NCBI GenBank assembly: GCA_019359415.1
Contig: JAHHHH010000037.1
Location: 1-64,000, forward strand
From: Iphinoe sp. HA4291-MV1
GTDB lineage: Bacteria > Cyanobacteriota > Cyanobacteriia > Cyanobacteriales > Nostocaceae
Direction: 5' to 3'
DNA: 64,000 nt
Shown here one piece after another: positions 1-8,703 of the stretch. Numbering within the stretch: position 1 is the first letter of the stretch; every line of letters begins with the position of its first letter. Made by a program: the position numbers and the translations under genes. Under the pieces are notes generated by a model. The model ran no database searches and was not told the DNA's origin. It saw only the letters and a list, made by a program, of their open reading frames with translations.

Positions 1-713
1 AGGCAAAGCTGCACTATTGAAACCTCGGTTTTAACTGTCAGGACACTTTAAATGTACCTGCTAATAGGTCGCCTATTGACTGTTTCTTTCATTCGTAGCG
101 GGTGGTGTGCCGCCAGTGCGCCTGCTCCTAAGAGAGACGCACTCGCGTTGGCGCAGCCTGTTAAATACTTAAGCAAGTGGACCGACTAGAAAAAATCGAG
201 CCAGCCTTTATTCAACTAGTGCAAGAAGGCAGCTATGCTGGAGGCAGAAGGAAACAAAGGTTGTACAGTAAGCTTTTTAACCTTTTTTAACTGGATAGTT
301 ATTTCCGCCACGCTGCACTAGTTTTTTCCCAAAATCTATTGTAGAGGTCGTCCCCGCTGGAAGGGCACAGGACTTGCCCTAGCTCGGTTTTTTTGGTGTT
401 GATGTGCTTAGTTTATCACTTCCACTAGTGATTATTACAAATAACTGACATCTTTAATCTAATTTTTTACGAAAAAACCTCGTCCTTGTACTGAATTAAA
501 GTTTTGAAAATTACTATTTTCAAATAAAAATGCTGGAACCTTAGTAAAGTCCAGCTTTTAGCCATGACATAAACAAAAATAATTGTTGAAAAACAATTTA
601 AAGAATTCAAGTAGTTTTGTTTTCTTCCTGGTATACCAGCGATTAGTCTGAAGAAATAAGGGCAGATTTTTTCTGTATCTAGTTGAACCGCACTAGTTTT
701 CTATATTCAATAC
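1..713. other. Intergenic region without a recognisable gene
   Basis: I find no convincing gene here. A 37-residue open stretch on the plus strand (177-290, GTG start) has ordinary-looking composition but matches nothing I recognise and may be a gene remnant. Positions near 135-162 hold a CGCACTCGCG-type dispersed repeat fragment also found near 55.1 kb. A hairpin with a T-run near 354-394 is listed separately. The rest is AT-rich. Confidence 0.5.
354..394 (+). terminator. Possible rho-independent terminator
   Basis: AGGGCA (362-367) pairs with TGCCCT (375-380). A weaker outer CCG/CGG pairing extends the stem, and seven T residues follow at 388-394. It would end a rightward transcript, yet no intact plus-strand gene lies upstream in the window, so it may belong to a remnant or a small RNA. 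Confidence 0.4.
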
Positions 714-1511
714 TCAATCCCCAATTCCTTCAAAAAAGACTAAGCCAAGACGGCTGGATGTCAAAAGTTGCTTAAAAGCTAACCAAAGAAATGGTGGAAT
801 AGTCTTGGTATAGCGTCCCCAGAGGCGACGCGGTTCTTGTATCCACCGATAGAGCCATTCCAAACCTAAATCCCGCACCACACGCGGTGCTCTTTTATGG
901 ATTCCTGCATACACTGAGAAAACACCACCCAACCCAATCATCACTGCCTGAATTTTATCCTTGTGCTGAGCCATCCAATTTTCTTGTTTTGGACACCCTA
1001 AACAGACAAATACTAAACCCGCACCACTGGAATTGATTCTTTCTATCAGTGCTTTATCTTCGGCTGATGTCATCGCACAAAAAGGCAAGGGTTCCATCGC
1101 TGCAATCTTCAGGTTAGGAAATTCCTGATTTAACCTTTGTCTCATGCGAGAAAGAATCTCTGTTTGAGAACCCACAAAAAAAACACTGACATTCAATTGT
1201 TGAGCCAGTGCACAAGATGCTAGTAAAATATCCATTCCTGGTACGCGCTCTTGATATCTTGCCCCTAAAAGCTTCATCATCCATACCAGAGGCATACCAT
1301 CAGGAGTGACTAGGTCTGCATTCTTTAGTACAGTACCAAAGTCTGGATTCCAATAAGCCTCCATCAGCATATGTACGTTTGCAACACACACAGTTTTACT
1401 ATCCCGTGCGATCGCCCATCGTAATATTGTTCGTATCTGTTCATCAAAGCCTAAGGCAGTAATCGGAAAATCTAGCACTCTTTGAGTCGGTAGAAAAGCT
1501 CTTCCTACCAT
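714..1511 (-). CDS. WecG/TagA/CpsF family glycosyltransferase
   Basis: Probable glycosyltransferase of the WecG/TagA/CpsF family (GT26), which adds an N-acetylmannosamine-type sugar to a lipid-linked precursor on the cytoplasmic side of the membrane. The 265 residues span a complete family domain. Visible hallmarks are TPDGMPLVW near residue 70, PGMDIL near 90, GCPKQENWM near 175, GLGGVFSVYAG near 195 and the C-terminal GLEWLYRWIQEPRRLW signature. An AAGGAG Shine-Dalgarno lies 6 nt before the ATG. It stands alone here but fits functionally with the exopolysaccharide locus at 27.5-46.6 kb. The exact sugar donor cannot be read from the sequence. Confidence 0.93.
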   Translation of the reverse strand: MVGRAFLPTQRVLDFPITALGFDEQIRTILRWAIARDSKTVCVANVHMLMEAYWNPDFGTVLKNADLVTPDGMPLVWMMKLLGARYQERVPGMDILLASCALAQQLNVSVFFVGSQTEILSRMRQRLNQEFPNLKIAAMEPLPFCAMTSAEDKALIERINSSGAGLVFVCLGCPKQENWMAQHKDKIQAVMIGLGGVFSVYAGIHKRAPRVVRDLGLEWLYRWIQEPRRLWGRYTKTIPPFLWLAFKQLLTSSRLGLVFFEGIGD

Positions 1512-1928
1512 AAGTCACTCCTTGTGTCTCAACAAATAACAAAATATCTTCCTGACCATTGCAAATATTGAAACGTGTTAGCCTATCTCACTTGACTCAC
1601 TCGTTTCAACTCTTGATTTCTGGTCGAAAGTTAACACATGGAGATGCACTCGCTTTTAAAGTTAATCGCCGATTTCCCTGGTATTAATTTATTCACACAT
1701 TAGCCTGTATAGAATCTACTCTAAAATCCTGCTTTATCAGGCATTCTCTGTTAATCTTTACATGAAATTCATATTTTCTTTTTCTTTCGTTTATTTTTTC
1801 TTAAAAAAGAATTTTTAAAAAAAGAATTCTCTAAGGAAATAGGGAACAGAAGATAGGATCAGAAAAACCTGTCATCTGTACCCTGTAACCAGTACTCTAT
1901 AATCTGCACCCTGTATGTAACTTGTGCC
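1512..1928. other. Intergenic region with short degenerate repeats
   Basis: It lies between the WecG-type gene and the MscS gene, both leftward. It is AT-rich, with degenerate heptamer-like repeats (variants of ACCCTGTA) near 1875-1920, typical of cyanobacterial spacer DNA. No open frame worth calling. Confidence 0.5.
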
Positions 1929-3548
1929 TTATGACTGACTGCTGTTGCCATCCAGCGCAGATTTATGTAGTTGAAAATCGTTCACCCAAATTGCTTGTTG
2001 AGGCACAGGAATGGAAATTCCGGCTTGGTCGAAGGCGATTTTTAGGCGGCGACGATACTCTCGTGCTACATCCCATTGCTTAAGAGGCTGTGTCTTGATC
2101 CACACGCGAATGATCAAACCTCTCTCACCAAAATTCTCTATTCCCAAAACTTGAGGAGTTTCCAAAATTGGATTCTGCCATTTTGGGTCTTGGTCCATAT
2201 CTAAAGCGACAGTTTCAATCAATTTCATTGCGTGGTCAATATCGGTGTGATAAGCAACTGGGATAGTTAAATCAGCGCGTGACCAACGACTAGAAAGATT
2301 GGCAACAATTTTGATTTCGCTATTGGGAATTGTGATCAGTCGTCCTTCTGCATCCCGCAGCTGAGTCATCCTTAGGTTTAGATTTTCTACCAAACCTCCC
2401 ACATCTCCCACAGCAATAACATCACCCAAGGCGTACTGGTCTTCCACGATAATGAGAAAGCCATTAATCGCGTCTTTAATTAGGTTTTGGGAGGCAAGAG
2501 ACAAGGCAACACCGATTAAACCGGCACCAGCTAGCACGGGTGCAAGTTCTATACTCAATGTTGCTAGAAATAGTAGGATACCAACTCCCGCCCAGACAAT
2601 GGTAACAATACCTTTGCTAACACCAGAAATGGTAGAAACTCGCAACTGTAGACGTTCAGAAGTTTCAGGAGTTAGTAAAGTACTGCTGTTAATAAAAGCA
2701 GTGGTAAAGCGGTCAATGAGAGCATAGCTAAGACGTACTGCCACATAAGTTCCCAGAACCACAACACCAAGGGTCAAAGGAATTCGCGCCGCTGAGATAA
2801 TGACGACCTGAAGAAATCGCGTGTAGGGAAATAAACCCAGTATGAAGCAAGTTCCACCTCCCCAAATCGTTGCTTGTGCAAGTTGAGAAAGTCGTCGCTT
2901 GACTTCTTGAAAATGTTGATGTTGCTGTTGAGTTAGCTGTGTCGTAATAGGTCTAGCTTCTGCTGAGCTTGGAGGTGGCGGCTGTAACGGGTATCTTTTT
3001 GAGCGGCGTTGCCAGTTATAAACCCCCCAACTCAATGCAATCATTCCCAGACCAGTTGCACCAGCAATTGCACCCTGGCGGATTAAATACTGGGGCTGTC
3101 GCTCTTGTCTTGCCTCCTTTAATTCGTCTGCTAGGCTTTGAGCGATGAGATTTGCTGCGTCTGAGGGACTTGCTTGTCGCAGGTTTGCATCATCAGAAGT
3201 AACGGTCATTAGATATAGACCGTTGATGCTAATGGTTGGTGAAGAACCTGAATCATTAACCTTTATCTCAAGCTTGGCATTACGGTCTTGAAAGTAATCT
3301 TGGCTAATTTCAGTCAAATTTCGTTCAATTGGTTGTAAACGCTCGGAAATGTTCTCCTTTCGACCTGCAATCTGAAACAAACGGCGACCATCTAAATAAA
3401 CCCAGCGAGGAACAACTCTATTATCTGATTCACTACTCCGATTGGTGGGAAGTTGCACCGAAAAGGGAATCTGCGCTGTAACTGGAGGCATCGCTCCTAT
3501 TGTTATCACTGTAGAAGAAAGAGCTACTGCCAAAAATTGAAAGCGCAC
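1929..3548 (-). CDS. MscS-family mechanosensitive ion channel
   Basis: Membrane channel of the MscS family that releases solutes under hypo-osmotic stress. The N terminus looks like a signal peptide (hydrophobic run ending near PPVTAQ), followed by a periplasmic domain to about residue 155, then several transmembrane helices between about 160 and 375. The pore-lining helix is the Gly/Ala-rich VLAGAGLIGVALSLASQNL, followed by the MscS beta domain (LITIPNSEI) and a C-terminal alpha/beta domain. I prefer the GTG at 3548 because a perfect GGAGG lies 7 nt upstream. The in-frame GTG at 3554 is only 1 nt from that site. Two direct-repeat blocks sit just upstream. Confidence 0.92.
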   Translation of the reverse strand: MRFQFLAVALSSTVITIGAMPPVTAQIPFSVQLPTNRSSESDNRVVPRWVYLDGRRLFQIAGRKENISERLQPIERNLTEISQDYFQDRNAKLEIKVNDSGSSPTISINGLYLMTVTSDDANLRQASPSDAANLIAQSLADELKEARQERQPQYLIRQGAIAGATGLGMIALSWGVYNWQRRSKRYPLQPPPPSSAEARPITTQLTQQQHQHFQEVKRRLSQLAQATIWGGGTCFILGLFPYTRFLQVVIISAARIPLTLGVVVLGTYVAVRLSYALIDRFTTAFINSSTLLTPETSERLQLRVSTISGVSKGIVTIVWAGVGILLFLATLSIELAPVLAGAGLIGVALSLASQNLIKDAINGFLIIVEDQYALGDVIAVGDVGGLVENLNLRMTQLRDAEGRLITIPNSEIKIVANLSSRWSRADLTIPVAYHTDIDHAMKLIETVALDMDQDPKWQNPILETPQVLGIENFGERGLIIRVWIKTQPLKQWDVAREYRRRLKIAFDQAGISIPVPQQAIWVNDFQLHKSALDGNSSQS

Positions 3549-3560
3549 TTTCACACCTCC

Positions 3561-3651
3561 TTGAGCAAAATGTCCTTGAGCAAAATGTACAGTTGAGTAC
3601 TCTTGGAGTTATGCTCCAAAATCAACTCTTGGAGCATAGCTCCAAAATCAA
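3561..3651 (-). repeat. Two short direct repeats in the mscS leader
   Basis: A 15-bp unit (TTGAGCAAAATGTCC type) occurs twice at 3561-3590, and the copy nearest the gene carries the Shine-Dalgarno site. Immediately beyond, a 26-bp unit occurs twice at 3600-3651, each copy containing a small hairpin TTGGAG-N5-CTCCAA. They probably arose by slippage. An effect on translation of the channel gene is only a possibility. Confidence 0.6.
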
Positions 3652-5253
<1,602 letters not shown>

Positions 5254-5323
5254 GTGTAGCCTAGAATTTTGAGCGATCGCCTTTGGCGGGCACTCCGTGC
5301 CATCGCTCTTCTAGTACTTGGGT

Positions 5324-5355
5324 GGAATAGGCAATTGACCTATCCCGCTTTTTTT
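5324..5355 (+). terminator. Rho-independent terminator after ahcY
   Basis: GGAATAGG (5324-5331) pairs with CCTATCCC (5339-5346) with one mismatch, followed two bases later by seven T residues (5349-5355). Placement 71 nt after the ahcY stop fits termination of that gene. Confidence 0.7.
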
Positions 5356-5436
5356 GCAAGAAGTGCGATCACATCTATAACGGTTCTCGCGCTTAATGCA
5401 ATACAAATAATAATTCTCAATTGTATACACTATAAG

Positions 5437-5463
5437 GTAGGGGCACAGCATGCTGTGCCCTAC
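5437..5463. repeat. Dispersed palindromic repeat (GCACAGCATGCTGTGC)
   Basis: Near-perfect palindrome with a single unpaired G and arms reading GTAGGGGCACAGCA and its complement. I recall this type of element from intergenic DNA of cyanobacterial genomes. It lies between the convergent ahcY and DAHP synthase genes. Confidence 0.6.
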
Positions 5464-5516
5464 AAACGACACGGCAATTGCTTGTGGCGATCGCTTTATT
5501 GTGGACTACTCATATT

Positions 5517-6389
5517 TCAAGCAGCACAACAAATAGGGGCAGGTTTGAAACCTGCCCCCATGTCTTCTGATATTCTCCTTCCAACAGATGCTGCTACAAG
5601 CCTTAAGCTATGAACCAAATTCACCATATCTTCTAAAGACAGCGCTTGACGTGCGTCAGAAACAGATTTTTCTGGTTCTGGGTGACACTCAATTATCAAC
5701 CCATCTGCCCCACAAGCCACAGCCGCTTTGGCGACAGGTGCCACGAGTTCTCGTTTACCGACTGCATGAGATGGGTCTACAATCACAGGTAAGTGAGTTA
5801 TCTGCTTGAGAACTGCCACTGCTCCCAAATCTAGTACGTTGCGGGTGTAATTATCGAAGCTGCGGATACCTCGTTCGCATAGCACGACATCAGGATTTCC
5901 GTGACTTAAGATGTATTCAGCTGCCATAACGAATTCTTCAATTGTCGCTGCTAAGCCACGTTTGAGAAGTATCGGCTTACCCGCTTGTCCTAATGCTTTA
6001 AGTAAGTCAAAGTTTTGCATATTGCGGCTACCCACCTGAAGCATATCAACATGGGCAGCGATCGCTTCTATTTGAGAAATTGACATGACTTCGGTGACGA
6101 CTGGGATATTGTGATGCGATTGCACTTGAGCCAAAATTTCCAGTCCTTCTTCTCCCATTCCCTGAAAAGCGTAGGGAGAAGTGCGAGGTTTATAGACACC
6201 GCCACGTAACGCCTGTATGGGTGCAGCAGATAGCTTTTGGGCTATTGTTTCCATTTGTTCTGCGCTTTCCACAGCACAAGGTCCACCGATAATTACCAGC
6301 TCTGTACCACCAAAGGCAACTTTCTTTGAAAGATTAACGATTGTTTGATGGTGAGGATGAGATTTTGCAGCTAGTTTAGCATTGTTCAT
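5517..6389 (-). CDS. aroF: 3-deoxy-7-phosphoheptulonate (DAHP) synthase
   Basis: Condenses phosphoenolpyruvate and erythrose 4-phosphate, the first step of the shikimate pathway. It is the short KDO8P-synthase-like type (about 275 residues before its tail). Motifs: IGGPCAVES, RGGVYKPRTSPYAFQG, LLKRGLAATIEE, LCERGIRSF, VDPSHAVGKRELV and IECHPEPEKSVSD, carrying the usual metal and substrate residues. GGAG lies 9 nt before the ATG. The last about 14 residues (GAGFKPAP region) are encoded by a palindromic dispersed repeat that supplies a new C terminus. The gene is preceded by a roughly 350-nt leader with a leader peptide and two terminators, so it is very likely controlled by transcription attenuation. 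The gene symbol varies between annotations (aroF, aroG, aroA-beta type). Confidence 0.95.
   Translation of the reverse strand: MNNAKLAAKSHPHHQTIVNLSKKVAFGGTELVIIGGPCAVESAEQMETIAQKLSAAPIQALRGGVYKPRTSPYAFQGMGEEGLEILAQVQSHHNIPVVTEVMSISQIEAIAAHVDMLQVGSRNMQNFDLLKALGQAGKPILLKRGLAATIEEFVMAAEYILSHGNPDVVLCERGIRSFDNYTRNVLDLGAVAVLKQITHLPVIVDPSHAVGKRELVAPVAKAAVACGADGLIIECHPEPEKSVSDARQALSLEDMVNLVHSLRLVAASVGRRISEDMGAGFKPAPICCAA
5536..5558. repeat. Palindromic repeat inside the end of the DAHP synthase gene
   Basis: Eleven-base arms GGGGCAGGTTT and AAACCTGCCCC flank a single G, forming a perfect hairpin. It lies inside the reading frame and encodes the final GFKPAP-type residues. I recall this palindrome as a common intergenic repeat in cyanobacteria. 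Confidence 0.75.
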
Positions 6390-6441
6390 GGTTGGATTCT
6401 CCGAAAAAACAAGTCAAAAATAAGAATGAGAGGTTGACACT

Positions 6442-6474
6442 AAAAAAGCCCGGAACCTTTGCTGTTCCGGGCTT
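6442..6474 (-). terminator. Attenuator terminator in the DAHP synthase leader (3:4 hairpin)
   Basis: On the minus strand an 11-bp perfect stem (AAGCCCGGAAC / GTTCCGGGCTT) with a 7-nt loop is followed at once by six U residues. It lies 53 nt before the start codon and after the leader peptide stop, so it must be read through for the gene to be expressed. Its 5' arm can instead pair with GTTCTGGG at 6503-6510. Confidence 0.9.
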
Positions 6475-6519
6475 GAAAGATTCATCGACATGACGCTATC
6501 TACCCAGAACTTGTTCGGG
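6449..6519 (-). promoter_or_regulatory. Alternative hairpins of a ribosome-mediated attenuator
   Basis: Four segments on the minus strand can pair in two exclusive ways. Segment 1 CCCGAAC (6513-6519) pairs with segment 2 GTTCTGGG (6503-6510, one bulged U). Segment 2 pairs over all eight bases (one G-U) with segment 3 CCCGGAAC (6464-6471), which blocks segment 3 from the terminator with segment 4 GTTCCGGG (6449-6456). A ribosome stalled at the aromatic codons up to Trp14 would cover segment 1, free segment 2 and prevent termination. Confidence 0.85.
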
Positions 6520-6562
6520 ACCAAAAATAAAAGCCATAAAACCAGCTACTGAAATAGGTCAT
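6500..6562 (-). CDS. Aromatic leader peptide (Phe/Tyr/Trp-rich)
   Basis: Twenty-codon open frame reading MTYFSSWFYGFYFWSRTSSG then TAG, with four Phe, three Tyr and two Trp codons, ending 110 nt before the DAHP synthase gene. AAGGAG at 6578-6583 is the ribosome site. Spacing to the ATG is 15 nt and to the adjacent in-frame GTG (6563-6565) 12 nt, so initiation could be at either. The composition matches the three end products of the pathway. By analogy with enterobacterial trp and phe leaders it should act as a translation sensor rather than as a product. Codons 14-16 (TGG TCC CGA) overlap RNA segment 1, and codons 18-20 overlap segment 2 of the attenuator. Confidence 0.85.
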   Translation of the reverse strand: MTYFSSWFYGFYFWSRTSSG

Positions 6563-6587
6563 CACGATGAAATTTCACTCCTTAAAA

Positions 6588-6617
6588 AACAAAAACCGCA
6601 GAGTATGCTCTGCGGTT
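6588..6617 (-). terminator. Upstream terminator hairpin in the DAHP synthase leader
   Basis: Ten-base perfect arms AACCGCAGAG and CTCTGCGGTT with a 4-nt loop, followed by a U-rich tract (UUUUUGUUUUUU). It precedes the leader peptide ribosome site by only a few bases, so no separate promoter fits between them and the transcript must pass through it. Its outermost 5' four bases also belong to the upstream helix at 6614-6664. Confidence 0.85.
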
Positions 6618-6664
6618 CACCGGGCAGTTTCCATGATAGAAACTCGATTCACTCCCGGTGAACC
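6614..6664 (-). ncRNA. Structured 5' leader element, unknown class (riboswitch-like geometry)
   Basis: On the minus strand GGTTCACCGGG (6654-6664) pairs perfectly with CCCGGTGAACC (6614-6624). Inside is a 6-bp helix AGTTTC/GAAACT with a 7-nt loop and an asymmetric 9/1 internal loop. The 3' arm shares its last four bases with the base of the next terminator, so forming this helix fully would shorten that terminator from 10 to 6 bp and detach it from the U-tract. I do not recognise a known riboswitch class. It could be a regulatory leader or the body of a terminated small RNA. Confidence 0.65.
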
Positions 6665-6752
6665 ACCCTAAACCAAAAATAAAAATAGGAATTATTGCAA
6701 ATCATTTGTCAGGCGTTTTGTTGAATAACTTAATTTACACTCATGTTTTATG

Positions 6753-6781
6753 ACGCTAGCATAGAAAACGAGTCGCGTCAA
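6753..6781 (-). promoter_or_regulatory. Candidate promoter for the DAHP synthase leader
   Basis: TTGACG (6776-6781) and TAGCGT (6753-6758) on the minus strand are separated by exactly 17 nt, and a TG dinucleotide one base before the -10 gives an extended -10. Initiation would fall near 6746, about 360 nt before the start codon, leaving room for both terminator hairpins and the leader peptide. Confidence 0.55.
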
Positions 6782-7047
6782 GACCATCACAATTAAAAAA
6801 AAGCGCTAAACTTAGTACAATTCTAGAAAACAAGGCATATTGCTAGCTAGCTATAAACATCTTTATTTCATGGCTGATGGAGAAATAATGAATATATGAA
6901 TCCTGAATGAGGAATTGGATTATTTTGACCTCACCATTGACTTAATTAACACTTAAAGATAACTGAGTATTAAGCTGTAACACATTCAATTTGCATACAG
7001 CTAGGAACTAGACCAATTGCTAGCATTGATTTTTTTCCGGAGTAACT
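6782..7047. other. Divergent intergenic region
   Basis: AT-rich spacer between the DAHP synthase promoter and the rightward zinc-ribbon membrane protein gene. No further structure is evident apart from the GGAG before 7048. Confidence 0.4.
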
Positions 7048-7554
7048 TTGAATTTTGAATTGCTTATTATGCCCAGTTCCAAAATCTTAACCACATCTTT
7101 TGATTATCAAGGAGTTTATCCCTGCCCAGTCTGTCGTGTTGGTAAAATTAGTCATATGCCATTAATGGAGGCTATGTCTTGTGACTTCTGTCAACAAATT
7201 TTTACTGTCAACGTAGAACAACAGCAAATTAAAATGCCATCCAGACAACCGCCTCTAATTTGGCGTTGGAATGGCTTTCATTGGACAGAAGCCCAAATAG
7301 AAGGTGTAGAATTCGGATGGGGCTATGTGATAGCAGCAGTTGCTTTTGTACTCCTACCAACTACTTTAATTGGGATAGTCGCTTATAATTTCCCACCCAA
7401 TCCAGAAACTCCCCTGTCTTGGATACCGTATATTTGGACAGCTTTAACCTTCTTGTCACATCTAGCAATTATTATTTGGCTTTTGATTGAAGTTTATCAA
7501 ATTCCAGTTAGTGCATATTGGCGAGCGATACAACAGCGTTGCCTTGGTCGCTGA
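7048..7554 (+). CDS. Small zinc-ribbon membrane protein, function unknown
   Basis: Uncharacterised 168-residue protein. The N-terminal third carries two cysteine pairs, CPVC near residue 25 and CDFC near 48, spaced like a zinc ribbon. Two strongly hydrophobic segments near residues 92-115 and 130-155 should cross the membrane, leaving the ribbon in the cytosol. The TTG at 7048 has CCGGAG 5 nt upstream, while the in-frame ATG at 7069 lacks a ribosome site. I keep TTG with reservation because this stretch is also a TTTTGAATT-type repeat. It is monocistronic as far as visible. The function is not predictable. Confidence 0.7.
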   Translation: MNFELLIMPSSKILTTSFDYQGVYPCPVCRVGKISHMPLMEAMSCDFCQQIFTVNVEQQQIKMPSRQPPLIWRWNGFHWTEAQIEGVEFGWGYVIAAVAFVLLPTTLIGIVAYNFPPNPETPLSWIPYIWTALTFLSHLAIIIWLLIEVYQIPVSAYWRAIQQRCLGR

Positions 7555-8046
7555 TACTTAGAAGTAAGCTGGAGGAAAGAATGATTTGAATAGCTTATAG
7601 TGTATAAGTTAACAACAGATGTTGGAAAATCTCAACAAAGCTTAATTTCCAGGTATAGCAGCTATCAAAGCATTGGAAAAACCGTCGTAAACTCAGAAAA
7701 GTTACAAAAGAGAAAGTCAAGTTAAAAAATATTAAGTAATATGTCATTTTTAAGAAAATAAAGAAGCAATTCAAATTTAAATTACACAAAGCATAGAGTT
7801 TGATACTTTTTGTAGGATGCTTGTTGTATTCCGTCAAAAGACGGTGTCTGTTAGCATACAAATATGCTGTAGTAAAAAAGAAAGTGACTACCGCTCAAGT
7901 GTTATCTTAAGCTTAGGGAAATGATACTAAGAAGTCTCAGCTTTTAGTTAAAGTTGTCCAACCAACAGCAGAAAAGTTTGACAAATGATTCAGCCGTTAA
8001 ATGGCTGCATCACTCATAATTAAGATAATTTCCATCGAAACGTCTT
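7555..8046. other. AT-rich intergenic region
   Basis: No supported gene. A leftward open frame (7595-7861) has biased, hydrophobic, low-complexity composition and no ribosome site, so I regard it as spurious. No palindromes or tandem repeats stand out. Confidence 0.5.
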
Positions 8047-8694
8047 ATGAGCCAGTTGGAGCAGTACTATAGATTGTTGGAATTAGAGCCTGGGGCAACA
8101 TTTGACGAAGTGACCCAAGCTTATAAAGATTTGGCTTTTGTATGGCATCCTGATCGCCTCCCAAAAGACAATACCCGCTTACAAGAGAAGGCGCAAAAAA
8201 AGCTACAAGAAATTAATGAAGCTCGTGAAAAATTGCGTTCCTTACAAACTAGGTGTCAAAGGTTACATCATCCAGCACCATCTTCACAGAAAAACCCAAC
8301 TCAAAAAAACTATCAACCACCGAAGCCAAACCCAGACTTAAGTGGACAAGACTTTAGTCACGCAAACTTACAAGGCAAAGATTTATCTGGCAGAAACTTG
8401 AGTTATGCGAACTTGAGTGGTGCGGATCTCAGTGATACTTTTATGCACAAAGTGAATCTTAGAGGTGCAAATTTGTCTGAGGCAAATTTATTTAGAGCTA
8501 ACCTACTTTTAGCAGATCTGAGGGAAGTCAATTTACGGTCTGCTAATTTAATTGGAGCAGATTTGAGTGGAGCAGACTTGCGGGGAGCAAACTTAATGGG
8601 AGCGCGTATGAAGTCTGGTGACCGACTTCTTGTTAAACTGGTTGGAGCTAACTTAGCTGGGGCAATCATGCCTGATGGCAAAATTTACGGTTAA
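8047..8694 (+). CDS. J-domain protein with C-terminal pentapeptide repeats
   Basis: Residues about 3-65 form a J domain (YYRLLELEPGATFDEVTQAY, then the catalytic HPD in WHPDRLP), which stimulates Hsp70/DnaK ATPase activity. After a Pro/Gln-rich linker (about 70-95), residues about 95-210 are A(D/N)LxX pentapeptide repeats (ANLSGADLS type) forming a right-handed beta-helix that may bind a client or partner. No zinc-finger or DnaJ C-terminal domain is present, so this is a class C co-chaperone. The combination occurs in cyanobacteria. It is followed after 9 nt by the epimerase gene and probably cotranscribed with it. Confidence 0.9.
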   Translation: MSQLEQYYRLLELEPGATFDEVTQAYKDLAFVWHPDRLPKDNTRLQEKAQKKLQEINEAREKLRSLQTRCQRLHHPAPSSQKNPTQKNYQPPKPNPDLSGQDFSHANLQGKDLSGRNLSYANLSGADLSDTFMHKVNLRGANLSEANLFRANLLLADLREVNLRSANLIGADLSGADLRGANLMGARMKSGDRLLVKLVGANLAGAIMPDGKIYG

Positions 8695-8703
8695 ATTAAG
8701 ACA

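Noticed and set aside
6594-6664. Known glutamine riboswitch or Yfr-type small RNA
   Set aside because: The conserved loop sequences I remember for these classes are absent, so the element is left unclassified.
7595-7861. Leftward 88-codon frame in an AT-rich spacer
   Set aside because: It has no ribosome site, extreme Phe/Leu bias and no known homologue recognised.
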